Source: an uncultured Oscillospiraceae bacterium
Lineage (GTDB): Bacteria; Bacillota; Clostridia; Oscillospirales; Acutalibacteraceae
DNA: 49,130 nt
Direction: 5' to 3'
Assembly (NCBI GenBank): GCA_949292425.1
Contig: CASEZK010000048.1
Span: 1-49,130 of the forward strand
In this document: in pieces, positions 1 through 9,213 of the stretch
How the letters are laid out: each line of letters starts with the position of its first letter
Position numbering within the stretch: position 1 is the first letter of the stretch
The notes under the pieces: model-generated
The model's database searches: none
What the model was told of the DNA's origin: nothing
What the model saw: only the letters and a program-made list of their open reading frames with translations
Made by a program: the position numbers and the translations under genes

Positions 1-503
1 CGCTAATTTTAAGCTTTAGCACAAATTTATACGTTTTTGCAAACGACAAAGATTCAGAAAATGTAACTTCAGTAAATGAGGTACAAAATAACAAAAACAA
101 AAGCTCATATCTTGGGGTAGCCATTGCTACTTTAGTTGCTGCTACGTCAACAGTAGCAGTGGCAAGAATAGCTTACATCCGTGGAGCTAAAAACGGCAAA
201 GCTGATTATTGGCTAAGCGATGAAAAAGTAAAAGCAGCAATCGCTTCTGCATGGGATTGGACATCTGAAAATGTACCTTATGCTGCTTCGTTGGCTTGGG
301 ACAAAACTAAATCAGGTGCATCTTCTGCATGGGATTGGACATCTGAAAATGTACCTTATGCTGCTTCGTTGGCTTGGGACAAAACTAAATCAGGTGCATC
401 TTCTGCATGGGATTGGACAACGGACCACACTTACTGCAAAGTGTTCAATTGTGAAAAATCTAGTGCTGAAGGACCTAGTGCTGAAGGACCTAGTGCTGAA
501 TAA
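1..503 (+). CDS. Secreted or membrane repeat protein, 5'-truncated by window edge
   Basis: The reading frame is open from base 3 and stops at 501-503, so the true start lies before the window. The visible N-terminus looks like the end of a signal peptide (hydrophobic run ending VFA, then an Asn/Asp/Ser-rich stretch). It is followed by a second hydrophobic segment of about 18 residues (LGVAIATLVAATSTVAVA) and a basic RIAYIRG. Next come two DNA-identical 78-bp repeats (245-322 and 323-400; 26 residues each, rich in Trp, Ala and Lys, core AWDWTSENVPYAASLAWDK) and the first 19 bases of a third. The tail is nearly three SAEGP-like 15-bp repeats. An internal GTG at 159 could start a shorter product, but the upstream signal-like sequence favours the longer frame. 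I recognise no family; surface or secreted placement is inferred from the hydrophobic segments. Confidence 0.7.
   Translation, partial: LILSFSTNLYVFANDKDSENVTSVNEVQNNKNKSSYLGVAIATLVAATSTVAVARIAYIRGAKNGKADYWLSDEKVKAAIASAWDWTSENVPYAASLAWDKTKSGASSAWDWTSENVPYAASLAWDKTKSGASSAWDWTTDHTYCKVFNCEKSSAEGPSAEGPSAE
245..419 (+). repeat. Perfect 78-bp tandem repeat, 2.2 copies
   Basis: Bases 245-322 and 323-400 are identical, and 401-419 repeats the first 19 bases. The period is a multiple of three, so copy-number change keeps the frame. The lack of any synonymous difference suggests recent duplication or homogenisation. Confidence 0.95.
462..500 (+). repeat. 15-bp tandem repeat encoding SAEGP units
   Basis: The 15-bp unit agtgctgaaggacct occurs twice, followed by agtgctgaa just before the stop codon. 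It gives the protein a hydrophilic, repetitive C-terminus. Confidence 0.9.
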
Positions 504-514
504 ACGTTAAACTT

Positions 515-1783
515 TTAAATTTTAATTATATCATCATTGTAGTTTTTAGCTGCAGATTCAACTTTATTGTCACCAAAAATATAATACAAACGATCTTTTA
601 ACTCATCAGGAAGATACTGCTGACATACCCAATGGTTTTCGAAATTATGGGGATAGAGGTAAGTATCTTCCTTTTTTAATTGTTCTCCACTTGTATCGCA
701 GTGTACGTTTTGCAAATGTCTGGGGACAGGGTAAACTTGCCCAGACTCTATGTCATTGAATGCTGCATTTACGGCTTTGTAAGCGGAATTAGACTTTGGC
801 GAAGTAGCCACCAAAATCACAGCATCAGCTAGCGGTATTTTTGCTTCAGGCATGCCCACTTGCATTGCTATATCTGTACATGCTTTCACTATTGGCATTA
901 TTTGAGGGTAAGCTAATCCAACGTCCTCACAGGCACATACGAGAAGTCTTCGGCAAACTGAAACTAATTCTCCTGCTAAAAGTAACCTTGATAAATAATA
1001 AACCGACGCATTAGGGTCAGAGCCACGCATGGACTTTTGGAACGCCGAAAGTAGGTCGTAATGGTCATCTCCTACGTTGTTGTAAGAGAAGGTGTTTGAA
1101 TTGGATATTTGTTCCACTAGGTTTTTATCAATTATTTTTTTGTTGTCTTTTTTTATTGCAGACAAAAAGCAAACTTCCAAAAGATTTATAGCTTTTCGTA
1201 CATCTCCACCAGACATGTTACTGAGCTTCTCCAGCACATCTTCAGGCACATGTATATCTATCTTGCTTTCATTTTTAAGAAATATTTTTGCCCGAGTTAG
1301 GGCTTTTTTTATTGAAGCTGAATTTATTTTCTTAAATTCAAATACACTACACCTACTAAGCAGTGCATTATATATGTAAAAAATAGGATTTTCAGTGGTG
1401 GAAGCTATCAAAGTTATTTTTCCATTCTCTATAAATTCAAGCAAAGATTGTTGCTGCTTTTTATTAAAATATTGTATTTCGTCTATATACAAAAGTATGC
1501 CGTTCGGGGCTAACAGAGTGTCTATTTCCAACAATATTTCTTTTATATCAGAAATGGACGCAGTTGTAGCGTTTATTTTATGAAGTTTCAAATCGGTTTG
1601 TTTTGAAATTATCCGTGCTAAAGTCGTTTTGCCGGTACCTGGCGGTCCATAAAATATCATATTAGGAATATGCTTAGATTTTATTAAATTTGAAAGCAAC
1701 TTGTTTTTGCCTAGTAGATGCTCTTGTCCTACCATTTCTTCTAATGTATTTGGCCTGATTTTGTCGGCTAGTGGCACGTTCAT
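515..1783 (-). CDS. rarA: Replication-associated recombination protein A (RarA/MgsA AAA+ ATPase)
   Basis: RarA is a clamp-loader-like AAA+ ATPase that acts at stalled replication forks together with SSB and recombination proteins. The 422-residue protein matches the family length. Walker A GPPGTGKT lies at residues 46-53 and Walker B ILLYIDEI near 96-103. A sensor-type stretch with STTENP follows, and the C-terminal half carries the RarA-specific region (GSDPNASVYYLSRLL, then CEDVGLAYPQ). The ATG at 1783 has GGAGA upstream. The gene converges with the repeat protein before it and diverges from addB, placing three DNA-repair genes together. Confidence 0.93.
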   Translation of the reverse strand: MNVPLADKIRPNTLEEMVGQEHLLGKNKLLSNLIKSKHIPNMIFYGPPGTGKTTLARIISKQTDLKLHKINATTASISDIKEILLEIDTLLAPNGILLYIDEIQYFNKKQQQSLLEFIENGKITLIASTTENPIFYIYNALLSRCSVFEFKKINSASIKKALTRAKIFLKNESKIDIHVPEDVLEKLSNMSGGDVRKAINLLEVCFLSAIKKDNKKIIDKNLVEQISNSNTFSYNNVGDDHYDLLSAFQKSMRGSDPNASVYYLSRLLLAGELVSVCRRLLVCACEDVGLAYPQIMPIVKACTDIAMQVGMPEAKIPLADAVILVATSPKSNSAYKAVNAAFNDIESGQVYPVPRHLQNVHCDTSGEQLKKEDTYLYPHNFENHWVCQQYLPDELKDRLYYIFGDNKVESAAKNYNDDIIKI

Positions 1784-1864
1784 GTTTGTCTCCTTGTTTG
1801 AACTTTTTATATTAAGTATATACCTATTTCTTTCATTTTGCGAGCTTTTTTGTTCTAGGCATGG

Positions 1865-1870
1865 TATAAT
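1865..1870 (+). promoter_or_regulatory. Extended -10 promoter for addBA
   Basis: TATAAT is preceded by TGG, an extended -10 (TGnTATAAT), 30 bases before the addB ATG. No good -35 lies at normal spacing; TTGCGA at 1838 is too far upstream. Confidence 0.55.
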
Positions 1871-1900
1871 GTCTTTAGCTTTAATGAAAAGGGTGAAATA

Positions 1901-4900
1901 ATGCTACAGCTGCTATTAGGGCGGGCAGGATCTGGAAAAACTCATACAATAAAACGTAAAATTTTACAAAAAATAAATGAAAATAAAAAAAACATACTTC
2001 TTATCGTTCCAGAGCAAATATCGTTTGAGACAGAAAAAGATATGCTAAGTTTTCTGGGAGAAAAATTAAACACACAAGTATTAATTACCAGTTTTAAAAG
2101 ATTGGCCGAGTACATATTTGAAAAAACCGGAAATTTTCCTAAAGAGCGCATAAGTACTGCTGATAAGACACTTTTGATGAGTTTGGCCATCGATTCTATA
2201 AAGAAAGATTTAAAATTATATAAAGATTCTGGCGACAAAGAACTGATTGACATTATGTTGAGTGCGAGCGATGAGTTTAAAAAGTGTTATGTTGAAAATG
2301 TTGAACTCGAAAAGATTAGCAATAAGCTACAAAATAAAATATTAAAGTACAAGCTAGATGACACTATCAAGATTCTTGATAACTACAACAAAATGCTATC
2401 CGGGAAATATCTTGACCCTATGGATGAACTTTCACTCGCGTACCGTGAGCTTCGTAGCTGTAAAATTTTCAAAGACTTTTATGTTTTTGTAGATGGGTTC
2501 GATGGTTTCACACAACAGCAAATGTTGATATTAACACAAATAGCTTTAGATTCGGCTTATACGTGTGTTTCCTTTTGTACGGATGAGAGAGAATTTGTAA
2601 AAGAGCAACCTGATTTGTTTTTTCCTGTTTATAAAAACATCAGAAAAATTTTGGACATGGCAAAAGAAAATAATGTCGCAATGTCCGAACCTATATTTTT
2701 AAGTGAGAACCATAGGGCTGCAAATGAGTTAAATATTTTAGAAAAAAACTTTTTCCGCTCAAATAAAACGGTTTATGAAGGTGCTGTAAACAACGTTGTA
2801 GTTTACAAAGCCAAAAACTTGTACGAGGAAGTCGATTTCGTTGCGAGGACTATCAAACGGTTGGTCCTTAAGGAAAACTGTAAGTACAGAGACATTTCCG
2901 TAATCTCCAGGAGCGTGGAAAGTTATGAAGGCGTAATTGAAAATTGCTTTAAAAAATACAATATTCCTCTGTTCCTCGATAAACGAGAACCGATAGACTC
3001 AAAGCCGCTTATACAGTTCATTATAGCTCTGTTGAGCGTAGTGAGAACAAATTTTTCGTCAGAATATGTATTTAAATATTTGAAAATAGGCTTGTTTGAG
3101 TTTTCTTACGAAGAAATTTCCAATTTAGAAAATTATGCTTTATTATGGGGAATAGACCATGACCAATGGAAGGCAAACTTTTCAGCTAGCCCAAGTGGCA
3201 TATCTAAAAAAATAACAGATGAGGACAATGAAAAACTAAAAGAACTTAATGCCATCAGAGAAAAAATAATTTTACCTATTTTAAAATTTTCCGACAAAGT
3301 AAAATCTTGCGACGGAGAAAAATTCACAAAAGAATTATACAATTTCGTAGAAGCCATAAATTTGAGGAATAAATTGGAGGATCTTGCTGAAAAGTTAGCA
3401 CAAGCCGGAAACGACGTCTTAGCCACAGAACAGCCTCGGTTATGGGAGCTAACGATGGATATATTGGATAAGATGGCGTTCCTTTTAAAGGGTACGAAAA
3501 CCTCTGTAGGAAAGTACTTGCAGTTTTTGAAATTAGTAGTTTTATCGAGCGATTTGGGGACAATACCTGCAAAATTTGATGAAGTGACATTTAGCGCAAC
3601 CGACAGACCACAGCCAAGGGAGTCCAATATTGTATTTATTATTGGTGCAAACGAAGGAGATTTTCCCCGAAAACCTGCCAGTGCCGGCGTTTTTTCAGAC
3701 AGCGAGCGTTGCCAGCTTATTTCTCTAGGTGTAAATATGTACGATTCCCTTGAGGGCATTGCAATGACTGAAAGATTTTTAGCTTACAAGGCCGTAAGCA
3801 ACGCTAGCAAGAAGCTGTTTGTGATTTTCAGCACTTCTACCCTCACCGGCGGCGTAAAAAAATCGTCGGAAATTATAAGAAATATTGAAAGTATTTTTCC
3901 AAAGGTTAAAATTTTAGATGAATTTTCATTTGAGCAATGTGATGAAATCTGGTCCCTTGAACAGGCTCTGGAGGTTTGTTCAGAACGTTTAAATGACGGG
4001 TCCAGGTTCTCTAACACTTTGAAACATTATTTTTTAAATAGTAAATATAAAAACTACATAGAAAATTTAGAAAAAGCCATAAAAGGGAAATCATTTGAAC
4101 TGCAATGTGAAGAGAGCGGTAAACTTTTGTTCGGAGATAACTTAAAATTCTCTGCTTCACAGGTTGAAAAATATTATTCTTGTCCGTTTCAATTTTTTTG
4201 TCAGTATATGCTCCTTGCAAAAAGTAGAAAGAAAGTAATCTTCGACTCGCTAGAGTACGGTAATTTAATGCATTTTGTTTTGGAAAAAGTGCTATCAAAC
4301 CTGAGCGATAAAGAGATATTGTGCAACACAGACTCAGAGCTTGAAAAAGTGATAGTTGAAAAGTTAAACTTATACATAAAACTAAACCTGGGTTCTTGGG
4401 ACGGCAAAAGCAAAAGGTTTCAGTATCTCTTTTCAAGGCTCACAAAGGCCGCTGTACCTATAATACGTCATATTGCAGAAGAACTTTCTCAAAGTGAATT
4501 TAAAGCAACGGATTTTGAACTTAGTATAAGTGAAACCAGCAAAGTTCAACCTATGAAAATGCAATTGCCAGACGGAACCTTCGTTGAAGTTGAAGGTAAG
4601 ATCGACCGTGTAGATATCATGAAGAAAAGTTCTGAAAATTACGTTAGAGTTATTGACTATAAAACCGGCACGAAGGAATTTAAACTGTCAGACATTTTGT
4701 ATGGCTTAAACCTTCAAATGTTGATTTATTTGATGACACTTTCAAAAAGCTCAAGAGGAAAATATAAAAATGTAATTCCGTGCGGCATTTTGTACATGCC
4801 GTCTATAAAGCCTGTCGTGTCAGCCTTGAAAAATACTGAAAAAGAAAAAATAGAAAGCCAGAAATTAAAGAAGCTTAGAATGAATGGGATCTTGTTAGAG

Positions 4901-5230
4901 TCTACAGAAGTGATTTGTGGCATGGAAAGGGACGCCAAAGGAATATTTATTCCGGCATATTTGAAAAATGGGCAAGTGCAGAAAAATGAATCCGTGGTCA
5001 GTGCTGCAAACATGGGAAGAATTTTAAAACATATTGAAAAGCTCATCATCAATATGGCAAATGAGTTAAAAAGCGGAAAAATATGTCCTAACCCGGTAAA
5101 AGGTCTGTACGATGCCTGTGAATTTTGTAATTATAGTGAAATATGTAACTTCACGGCGGATGAAGCTGGAAAACACGTAGAGAAAAAATCTAACGAAGAA
5201 GTTATGAAGCTTTTACTGGATAAACCTTGA
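1901..5230 (+). CDS. addB: AddAB helicase-nuclease subunit B
   Basis: AddB is the nuclease and Chi-recognition subunit of the AddAB complex that processes double-strand breaks for RecA, the Firmicutes counterpart of RecBCD. At 1109 residues it has the usual length. It begins with a Walker A motif GRAGSGKT (residues 7-14). A RecB-type nuclease motif with GKIDRVD and DYKTG lies near residue 919. The iron-sulfur cysteines are present as C761 and C1073/C1076/C1082, with the same spacing of the last three as in the Bacillus enzyme. ATG at 1901 follows GGGTGA. The stop is 24 bases before addA, so the two genes form an operon. Confidence 0.95.
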   Translation: MLQLLLGRAGSGKTHTIKRKILQKINENKKNILLIVPEQISFETEKDMLSFLGEKLNTQVLITSFKRLAEYIFEKTGNFPKERISTADKTLLMSLAIDSIKKDLKLYKDSGDKELIDIMLSASDEFKKCYVENVELEKISNKLQNKILKYKLDDTIKILDNYNKMLSGKYLDPMDELSLAYRELRSCKIFKDFYVFVDGFDGFTQQQMLILTQIALDSAYTCVSFCTDEREFVKEQPDLFFPVYKNIRKILDMAKENNVAMSEPIFLSENHRAANELNILEKNFFRSNKTVYEGAVNNVVVYKAKNLYEEVDFVARTIKRLVLKENCKYRDISVISRSVESYEGVIENCFKKYNIPLFLDKREPIDSKPLIQFIIALLSVVRTNFSSEYVFKYLKIGLFEFSYEEISNLENYALLWGIDHDQWKANFSASPSGISKKITDEDNEKLKELNAIREKIILPILKFSDKVKSCDGEKFTKELYNFVEAINLRNKLEDLAEKLAQAGNDVLATEQPRLWELTMDILDKMAFLLKGTKTSVGKYLQFLKLVVLSSDLGTIPAKFDEVTFSATDRPQPRESNIVFIIGANEGDFPRKPASAGVFSDSERCQLISLGVNMYDSLEGIAMTERFLAYKAVSNASKKLFVIFSTSTLTGGVKKSSEIIRNIESIFPKVKILDEFSFEQCDEIWSLEQALEVCSERLNDGSRFSNTLKHYFLNSKYKNYIENLEKAIKGKSFELQCEESGKLLFGDNLKFSASQVEKYYSCPFQFFCQYMLLAKSRKKVIFDSLEYGNLMHFVLEKVLSNLSDKEILCNTDSELEKVIVEKLNLYIKLNLGSWDGKSKRFQYLFSRLTKAAVPIIRHIAEELSQSEFKATDFELSISETSKVQPMKMQLPDGTFVEVEGKIDRVDIMKKSSENYVRVIDYKTGTKEFKLSDILYGLNLQMLIYLMTLSKSSRGKYKNVIPCGILYMPSIKPVVSALKNTEKEKIESQKLKKLRMNGILLESTEVICGMERDAKGIFIPAYLKNGQVQKNESVVSAANMGRILKHIEKLIINMANELKSGKICPNPVKGLYDACEFCNYSEICNFTADEAGKHVEKKSNEEVMKLLLDKP

Positions 5231-5254
5231 GCTAGATGAAAAGAAGGTGAAATT

Positions 5255-8200
5255 TTGGAAAACAGAAAATGGACAAAACCACAGCTTGATGCAATAAATG
5301 CAAGAAACGGGAGCATTTTAGTGTCTGCGGCTGCAGGCTCAGGAAAAACAGCTGTGCTTGTGCAGAGGGTGATTGAGATATTGGTAGACGAAGAAAAGCC
5401 ATGCGACGCCAATAAACTCCTAATAGTGACGTTTACGAACGCTGCCGCCGCCGAAATGAAAGAAAGAATATCAGAAAGGTTGTCAGAACTAATACGGCAA
5501 AGACCGTTTGACGAGAGACTGAAAAGGCAGCAAGTTTTGCTGTCAAATGCCTACATAAGCACTATACATAGCTTTTGCAATAACCTTATACGGGAGCACT
5601 TTTATATTTTAGGAGTATCAAAAGATTTCAAAATCGCGGACACCAGCGAAATGTCCCTTTTGAGAGAAGACGCTATAGCCAACGTTCTTGACAGCAACTA
5701 TAACAGTGGCAGCAGAGCTTTTTTTAACCTTGTAGAAGCTTTTAGTTCTGAAAAAAACGATAAGCGTTTGGTCGAAATCATAAATTTGCTTTATGATTTT
5801 ATAAGATCGCACTCATTTCCCGAGTTGTGGCTTGATGAAAAAATTTTGATGTACGATAGTAACTCTCCAATAGAAAATACACCATTTGGAAAAGTTTTGA
5901 TAAATTATAGCCTGTCATTAATAGAATATTGCATAACATCAGTAAAACGGCTCATTTCTTTAGTTGAAGGCCATGAACTCTTGTGCGCTTATTTGCAAAC
6001 TTTCAATGAAGATTTAACGGAATTAGAAAAAGCAAGAGTTTCCTTGGGCAACGATACCTGGGACGAAATTTTTAAAGTTGTTGGCCTATTAAAGCTGGCT
6101 ACTTTAAAAAGGGTATCTGGCGTTTCCGGTGACCCAATAAAAATTAAGGTTATGGAAAAACGAAAAGAAATTAAGAGTATCATCTCACAAGTACAAAGTT
6201 TATTTTGTTCGAGTAGCGATGAATGCAAAGCCGATACTGAAAAGCTGCGCTATATTGTATTAGAGTTGTTCTCTGTAGTGAAACAGTTTTCACAGAAACT
6301 CGATGAGTTAAAAAAAGAAAGAGACGTTTGCGACTTCGGAGACTTAGAGCATTTAGTTCTAAAGCTGCTGGTTAAGCCGGACAAAAATAATAGTTTAGGC
6401 TTTTCTAGAACGGAACAAGCCGTAGAGTTGTCTAAGAGATTTAACTTTGTGATGGTGGATGAATGCCAAGACATAAATGAAGCACAAGATATGATATTCC
6501 GCGCTGTATCGCGGGATGAAAGTAACTTATTTATGGTGGGCGACGTCAAGCAGAGTATATACAGGTTTCGCCAGGCTATGCCGGAGCTTTTTTTGAATAA
6601 AAAAAATAAGTATGCTTACTATGTATCGGATAAAGATAATTATCCGGCAAAAATAATTTTGGATAAAAACTTTAGAAGCCGTAAGGGTATTTTAAATGCT
6701 GTGAATTTCGTTTTTGAAAAAATAATGTCAGAAGAAGTTGGCGAAATGGAATATACAGATGAAGAGAAACTTGCTTATGGCGCAAAATGTGAAGATAAAG
6801 CAGGTGCGGACGTTTCTCTGAAAATTTTAGATCTTTCTCTTTGTGATAGCGACGCTGATATGAACAAGTTGGAAGCAAGATATATTTCTAAGCGAATATT
6901 TAAAATGATCAGCTCCGGATATACTGTGAAAGATGGCGATTCCTTAAGGCCAGTTACGTATAAAGACTTTTGTGTGCTGTTAAGAAACGCAAACAAACAC
7001 ACCAAAACTTTTGCCCATGAGATGAGCCTTTGTGGTATTCCTACATTTACCGAAAACTCAGGCAGCTTTTTTGCCACAAGCGAGGTTTCCACCATTTTGG
7101 CTCTTCTGAATATAATAGACAATCCGATACAAGATATCGCGCTAATAACAGTGTTGTTCAGCCCAATTGCCGGGTTTTCCGCAGATGAGCTATGTTTAAT
7201 TCGACATGAAGATAAATGTAATCCATTTTATTTTGCGTTAAAAAAATTTTCAAGTAAAGACGCTAAATCTAAAATGTTTTTAGAAAAGCTAGAACGCTGG
7301 AGAATACTTGCCACCACTATGTCGAGCGATACTTTAATAAATTACATATACGAAGAAACAAACTACACAAACATAGTGCAGGCAATGGAAAATGGTTCTC
7401 TGCGCCTTGATAACTTGAGGCTGTTGCTAGAATATGCAAGAAATTTTGAAGCCGGCGAAACAAAAGGATTATCAAGCTTTATACGGTTTATAAATAGGCT
7501 TAAAGAAAACAAAATAGACTTAAATTGCGCTTCTTCTACGTCAGGGGTTGCTAACGCCGTCACCGTGATGAGTATACATAAGTCTAAAGGTTTAGAGTTT
7601 CCTATATGCTTTATCGCAAATTGTTCTAAGAAGTTTAATAAAAATCGCGATGAGATATTGCTAGATCCGTCCCTCGGCATAGGAATAAAGCTTTTCGATA
7701 AAAAATTAGGATATCGGTACAGCAGTTACCAACGAGACGCCGTGAAGTTAGTGCTGGAAAACTCAGCAATGTCGGAAGAATTGCGAGTTTTATACGTTGC
7801 AATGACCAGAGCAAAAGAAAAACTGATAATGCTAACAAGTTTAAAAAACATCGACAGTAGCATATTCTCTCTGGCAAACAAGCTCAGTTTCAACGGGACC
7901 GTTTCGCCCTATGTTGTAAAAACTGCTTCGAGCTTTTCGGACTGGCTCCTCCTGTGTGCTTTAAGTGCTTTGAGCGAAAATGTACTCTGTGAGGATGTCG
8001 AAAAAATTAAAAAAGCGTTGACGAAAAGCAGCAATGTTTGGGAGGTAGACTTTGTGACACCTTCGATCGGTGAAAAATTAAAGCCGCAGTCAAAAAGCAT
8101 AGAGGAAGAAGTACCCGTCGATAAAAAGTTTTTAAAGTTGATAGAGAACAGACTGTCTTTCAAATATCCGCTCTCTCCACTTTTTAATATTCCCACGAAA

Positions 8201-8794
8201 GTAACAGTTACCGATTTATCTTCTGGAGAAAATAAACGCCATTTTGATTTCTCTAAAGTTCCTACATTTTCTTTGAAAGAAAAAATCACTCCTGCTCAAA
8301 AAGGAACAGCATTGCACGCTTTCTTACAGTTTGTAAATTTTCGAGAGGCTAGGTTGGACCTTGAAAATGAAGTTTCACGGTTAGTTACTCAAGGGTATCT
8401 ACAAAGTGATTTAGCCAAAAAATTAAACAGAAGAGAAATAAAAAGATTTTTAGATAGCAGTCTTGTATCTAGAATCATTGAGTCTTCAAAAGTTTTGCGA
8501 GAGTATAAATTCACTACCAGACTTCGTTTGAAAGATTATGACGAAAGCGTACCGTTGGAATTTGCAAATGAGGAAATCATTTTACAAGGTGCGGTGGATT
8601 GTATGTTTCAGGAAGATGATGAGTTTGTGGTAGTGGACTATAAAACTGATAGGTTTAAGTCTATAAGCGAAATGAAAGCCAAATATGCTAAGCAGTTGCT
8701 CTTGTATAGCAGATCTGTGAAAAAATGCACAGATATCAATGTTAAACAAAATATTTTATATTTATTTTATACTGGAGAGCAAATTTTTTTGTAA
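5255..8794 (+). CDS. addA: AddAB helicase-nuclease subunit A
   Basis: AddA is the UvrD-type helicase plus nuclease subunit of AddAB. The 1179-residue protein shows Walker A (SAAAGSGKT, residues 24-32), motif II VDECQD, motif III GDVKQSIYRFRQA, motif V SIHKSKGLEFP and motif VI VAMTRAKEKL. The C-terminal nuclease centre VVDYKTD has its Asp near residue 1128. The start is a TTG at 5255 with AAGGTGA upstream; no ATG fits better. All expected catalytic motifs are visible, so double-strand break repair seems intact. Confidence 0.96.
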   Translation: MENRKWTKPQLDAINARNGSILVSAAAGSGKTAVLVQRVIEILVDEEKPCDANKLLIVTFTNAAAAEMKERISERLSELIRQRPFDERLKRQQVLLSNAYISTIHSFCNNLIREHFYILGVSKDFKIADTSEMSLLREDAIANVLDSNYNSGSRAFFNLVEAFSSEKNDKRLVEIINLLYDFIRSHSFPELWLDEKILMYDSNSPIENTPFGKVLINYSLSLIEYCITSVKRLISLVEGHELLCAYLQTFNEDLTELEKARVSLGNDTWDEIFKVVGLLKLATLKRVSGVSGDPIKIKVMEKRKEIKSIISQVQSLFCSSSDECKADTEKLRYIVLELFSVVKQFSQKLDELKKERDVCDFGDLEHLVLKLLVKPDKNNSLGFSRTEQAVELSKRFNFVMVDECQDINEAQDMIFRAVSRDESNLFMVGDVKQSIYRFRQAMPELFLNKKNKYAYYVSDKDNYPAKIILDKNFRSRKGILNAVNFVFEKIMSEEVGEMEYTDEEKLAYGAKCEDKAGADVSLKILDLSLCDSDADMNKLEARYISKRIFKMISSGYTVKDGDSLRPVTYKDFCVLLRNANKHTKTFAHEMSLCGIPTFTENSGSFFATSEVSTILALLNIIDNPIQDIALITVLFSPIAGFSADELCLIRHEDKCNPFYFALKKFSSKDAKSKMFLEKLERWRILATTMSSDTLINYIYEETNYTNIVQAMENGSLRLDNLRLLLEYARNFEAGETKGLSSFIRFINRLKENKIDLNCASSTSGVANAVTVMSIHKSKGLEFPICFIANCSKKFNKNRDEILLDPSLGIGIKLFDKKLGYRYSSYQRDAVKLVLENSAMSEELRVLYVAMTRAKEKLIMLTSLKNIDSSIFSLANKLSFNGTVSPYVVKTASSFSDWLLLCALSALSENVLCEDVEKIKKALTKSSNVWEVDFVTPSIGEKLKPQSKSIEEEVPVDKKFLKLIENRLSFKYPLSPLFNIPTKVTVTDLSSGENKRHFDFSKVPTFSLKEKITPAQKGTALHAFLQFVNFREARLDLENEVSRLVTQGYLQSDLAKKLNRREIKRFLDSSLVSRIIESSKVLREYKFTTRLRLKDYDESVPLEFANEEIILQGAVDCMFQEDDEFVVVDYKTDRFKSISEMKAKYAKQLLLYSRSVKKCTDINVKQNILYLFYTGEQIFL

Positions 8795-8868
8795 TTTTAG
8801 TATTGCAATTAATTTTCTTTTATGATATTCTAAGCTTAGGTATTAATGAAATTTTTGGAGGTAATTTT

Positions 8869-9114
8869 ATGGGCACATTTGAAATCTTTTTAGGAATCGC
8901 TCTTATTATTTTTTCAGTTTCTATAGTTCTAGTGGTTTTGATGCAAGAAGGCCATCAAAATGGTGTGGGGGTCGTAACCGGTGGCTCTGATTCATTCTAT
9001 TCTCGTCATAAATCACGTTCTATTGATGCGTTCCTAGAACGTTGGACTAGATTTATCGCTATTGGATTGTTTGTTTTAGTTATCGTTACAAACGCTATAT
9101 TGTTCTTTTGCTAA
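8869..9114 (+). CDS. secG: Preprotein translocase subunit SecG
   Basis: SecG is the small membrane subunit of the SecYEG channel. The 81-residue protein has two membrane helices: N-terminal IFLGIALIIFSVSIVLVVLM and C-terminal FIAIGLFVLVIVTNAILFF. They flank the family loop with QEG and a Gly/Ser-rich VTGGSDSFYSRHK stretch. ATG at 8869 has GGAGGT eight bases upstream and is preferred over earlier in-frame codons. secG followed by rnr is a common Firmicutes order. Confidence 0.92.
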   Translation: MGTFEIFLGIALIIFSVSIVLVVLMQEGHQNGVGVVTGGSDSFYSRHKSRSIDAFLERWTRFIAIGLFVLVIVTNAILFFC

Positions 9115-9160
9115 ACCTTGGATATAAATTTAGCGGGATAACCTTGCTATATATCTGCGC

Positions 9161-9189
9161 CTCCCTCTGAATTTCAGTGGGAGCTTTTT
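9161..9189 (+). terminator. Possible terminator or attenuator between secG and rnr
   Basis: ctccc (9161-9165) pairs with gggag (9179-9183), and an inner ctg/cag pairing extends the stem across one mismatch. A run of five T follows (9185-9189). The short stem suggests partial termination. Confidence 0.5.
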
Positions 9190-9213
9190 GTTAAAGAAAA
9201 GGAGTGTTGTTTT

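Noticed and set aside
271-510. Second plus-strand frame across the tandem repeats
   Set aside because: A repeat-generated shadow frame; the frame with the signal peptide and membrane segment explains the DNA better.
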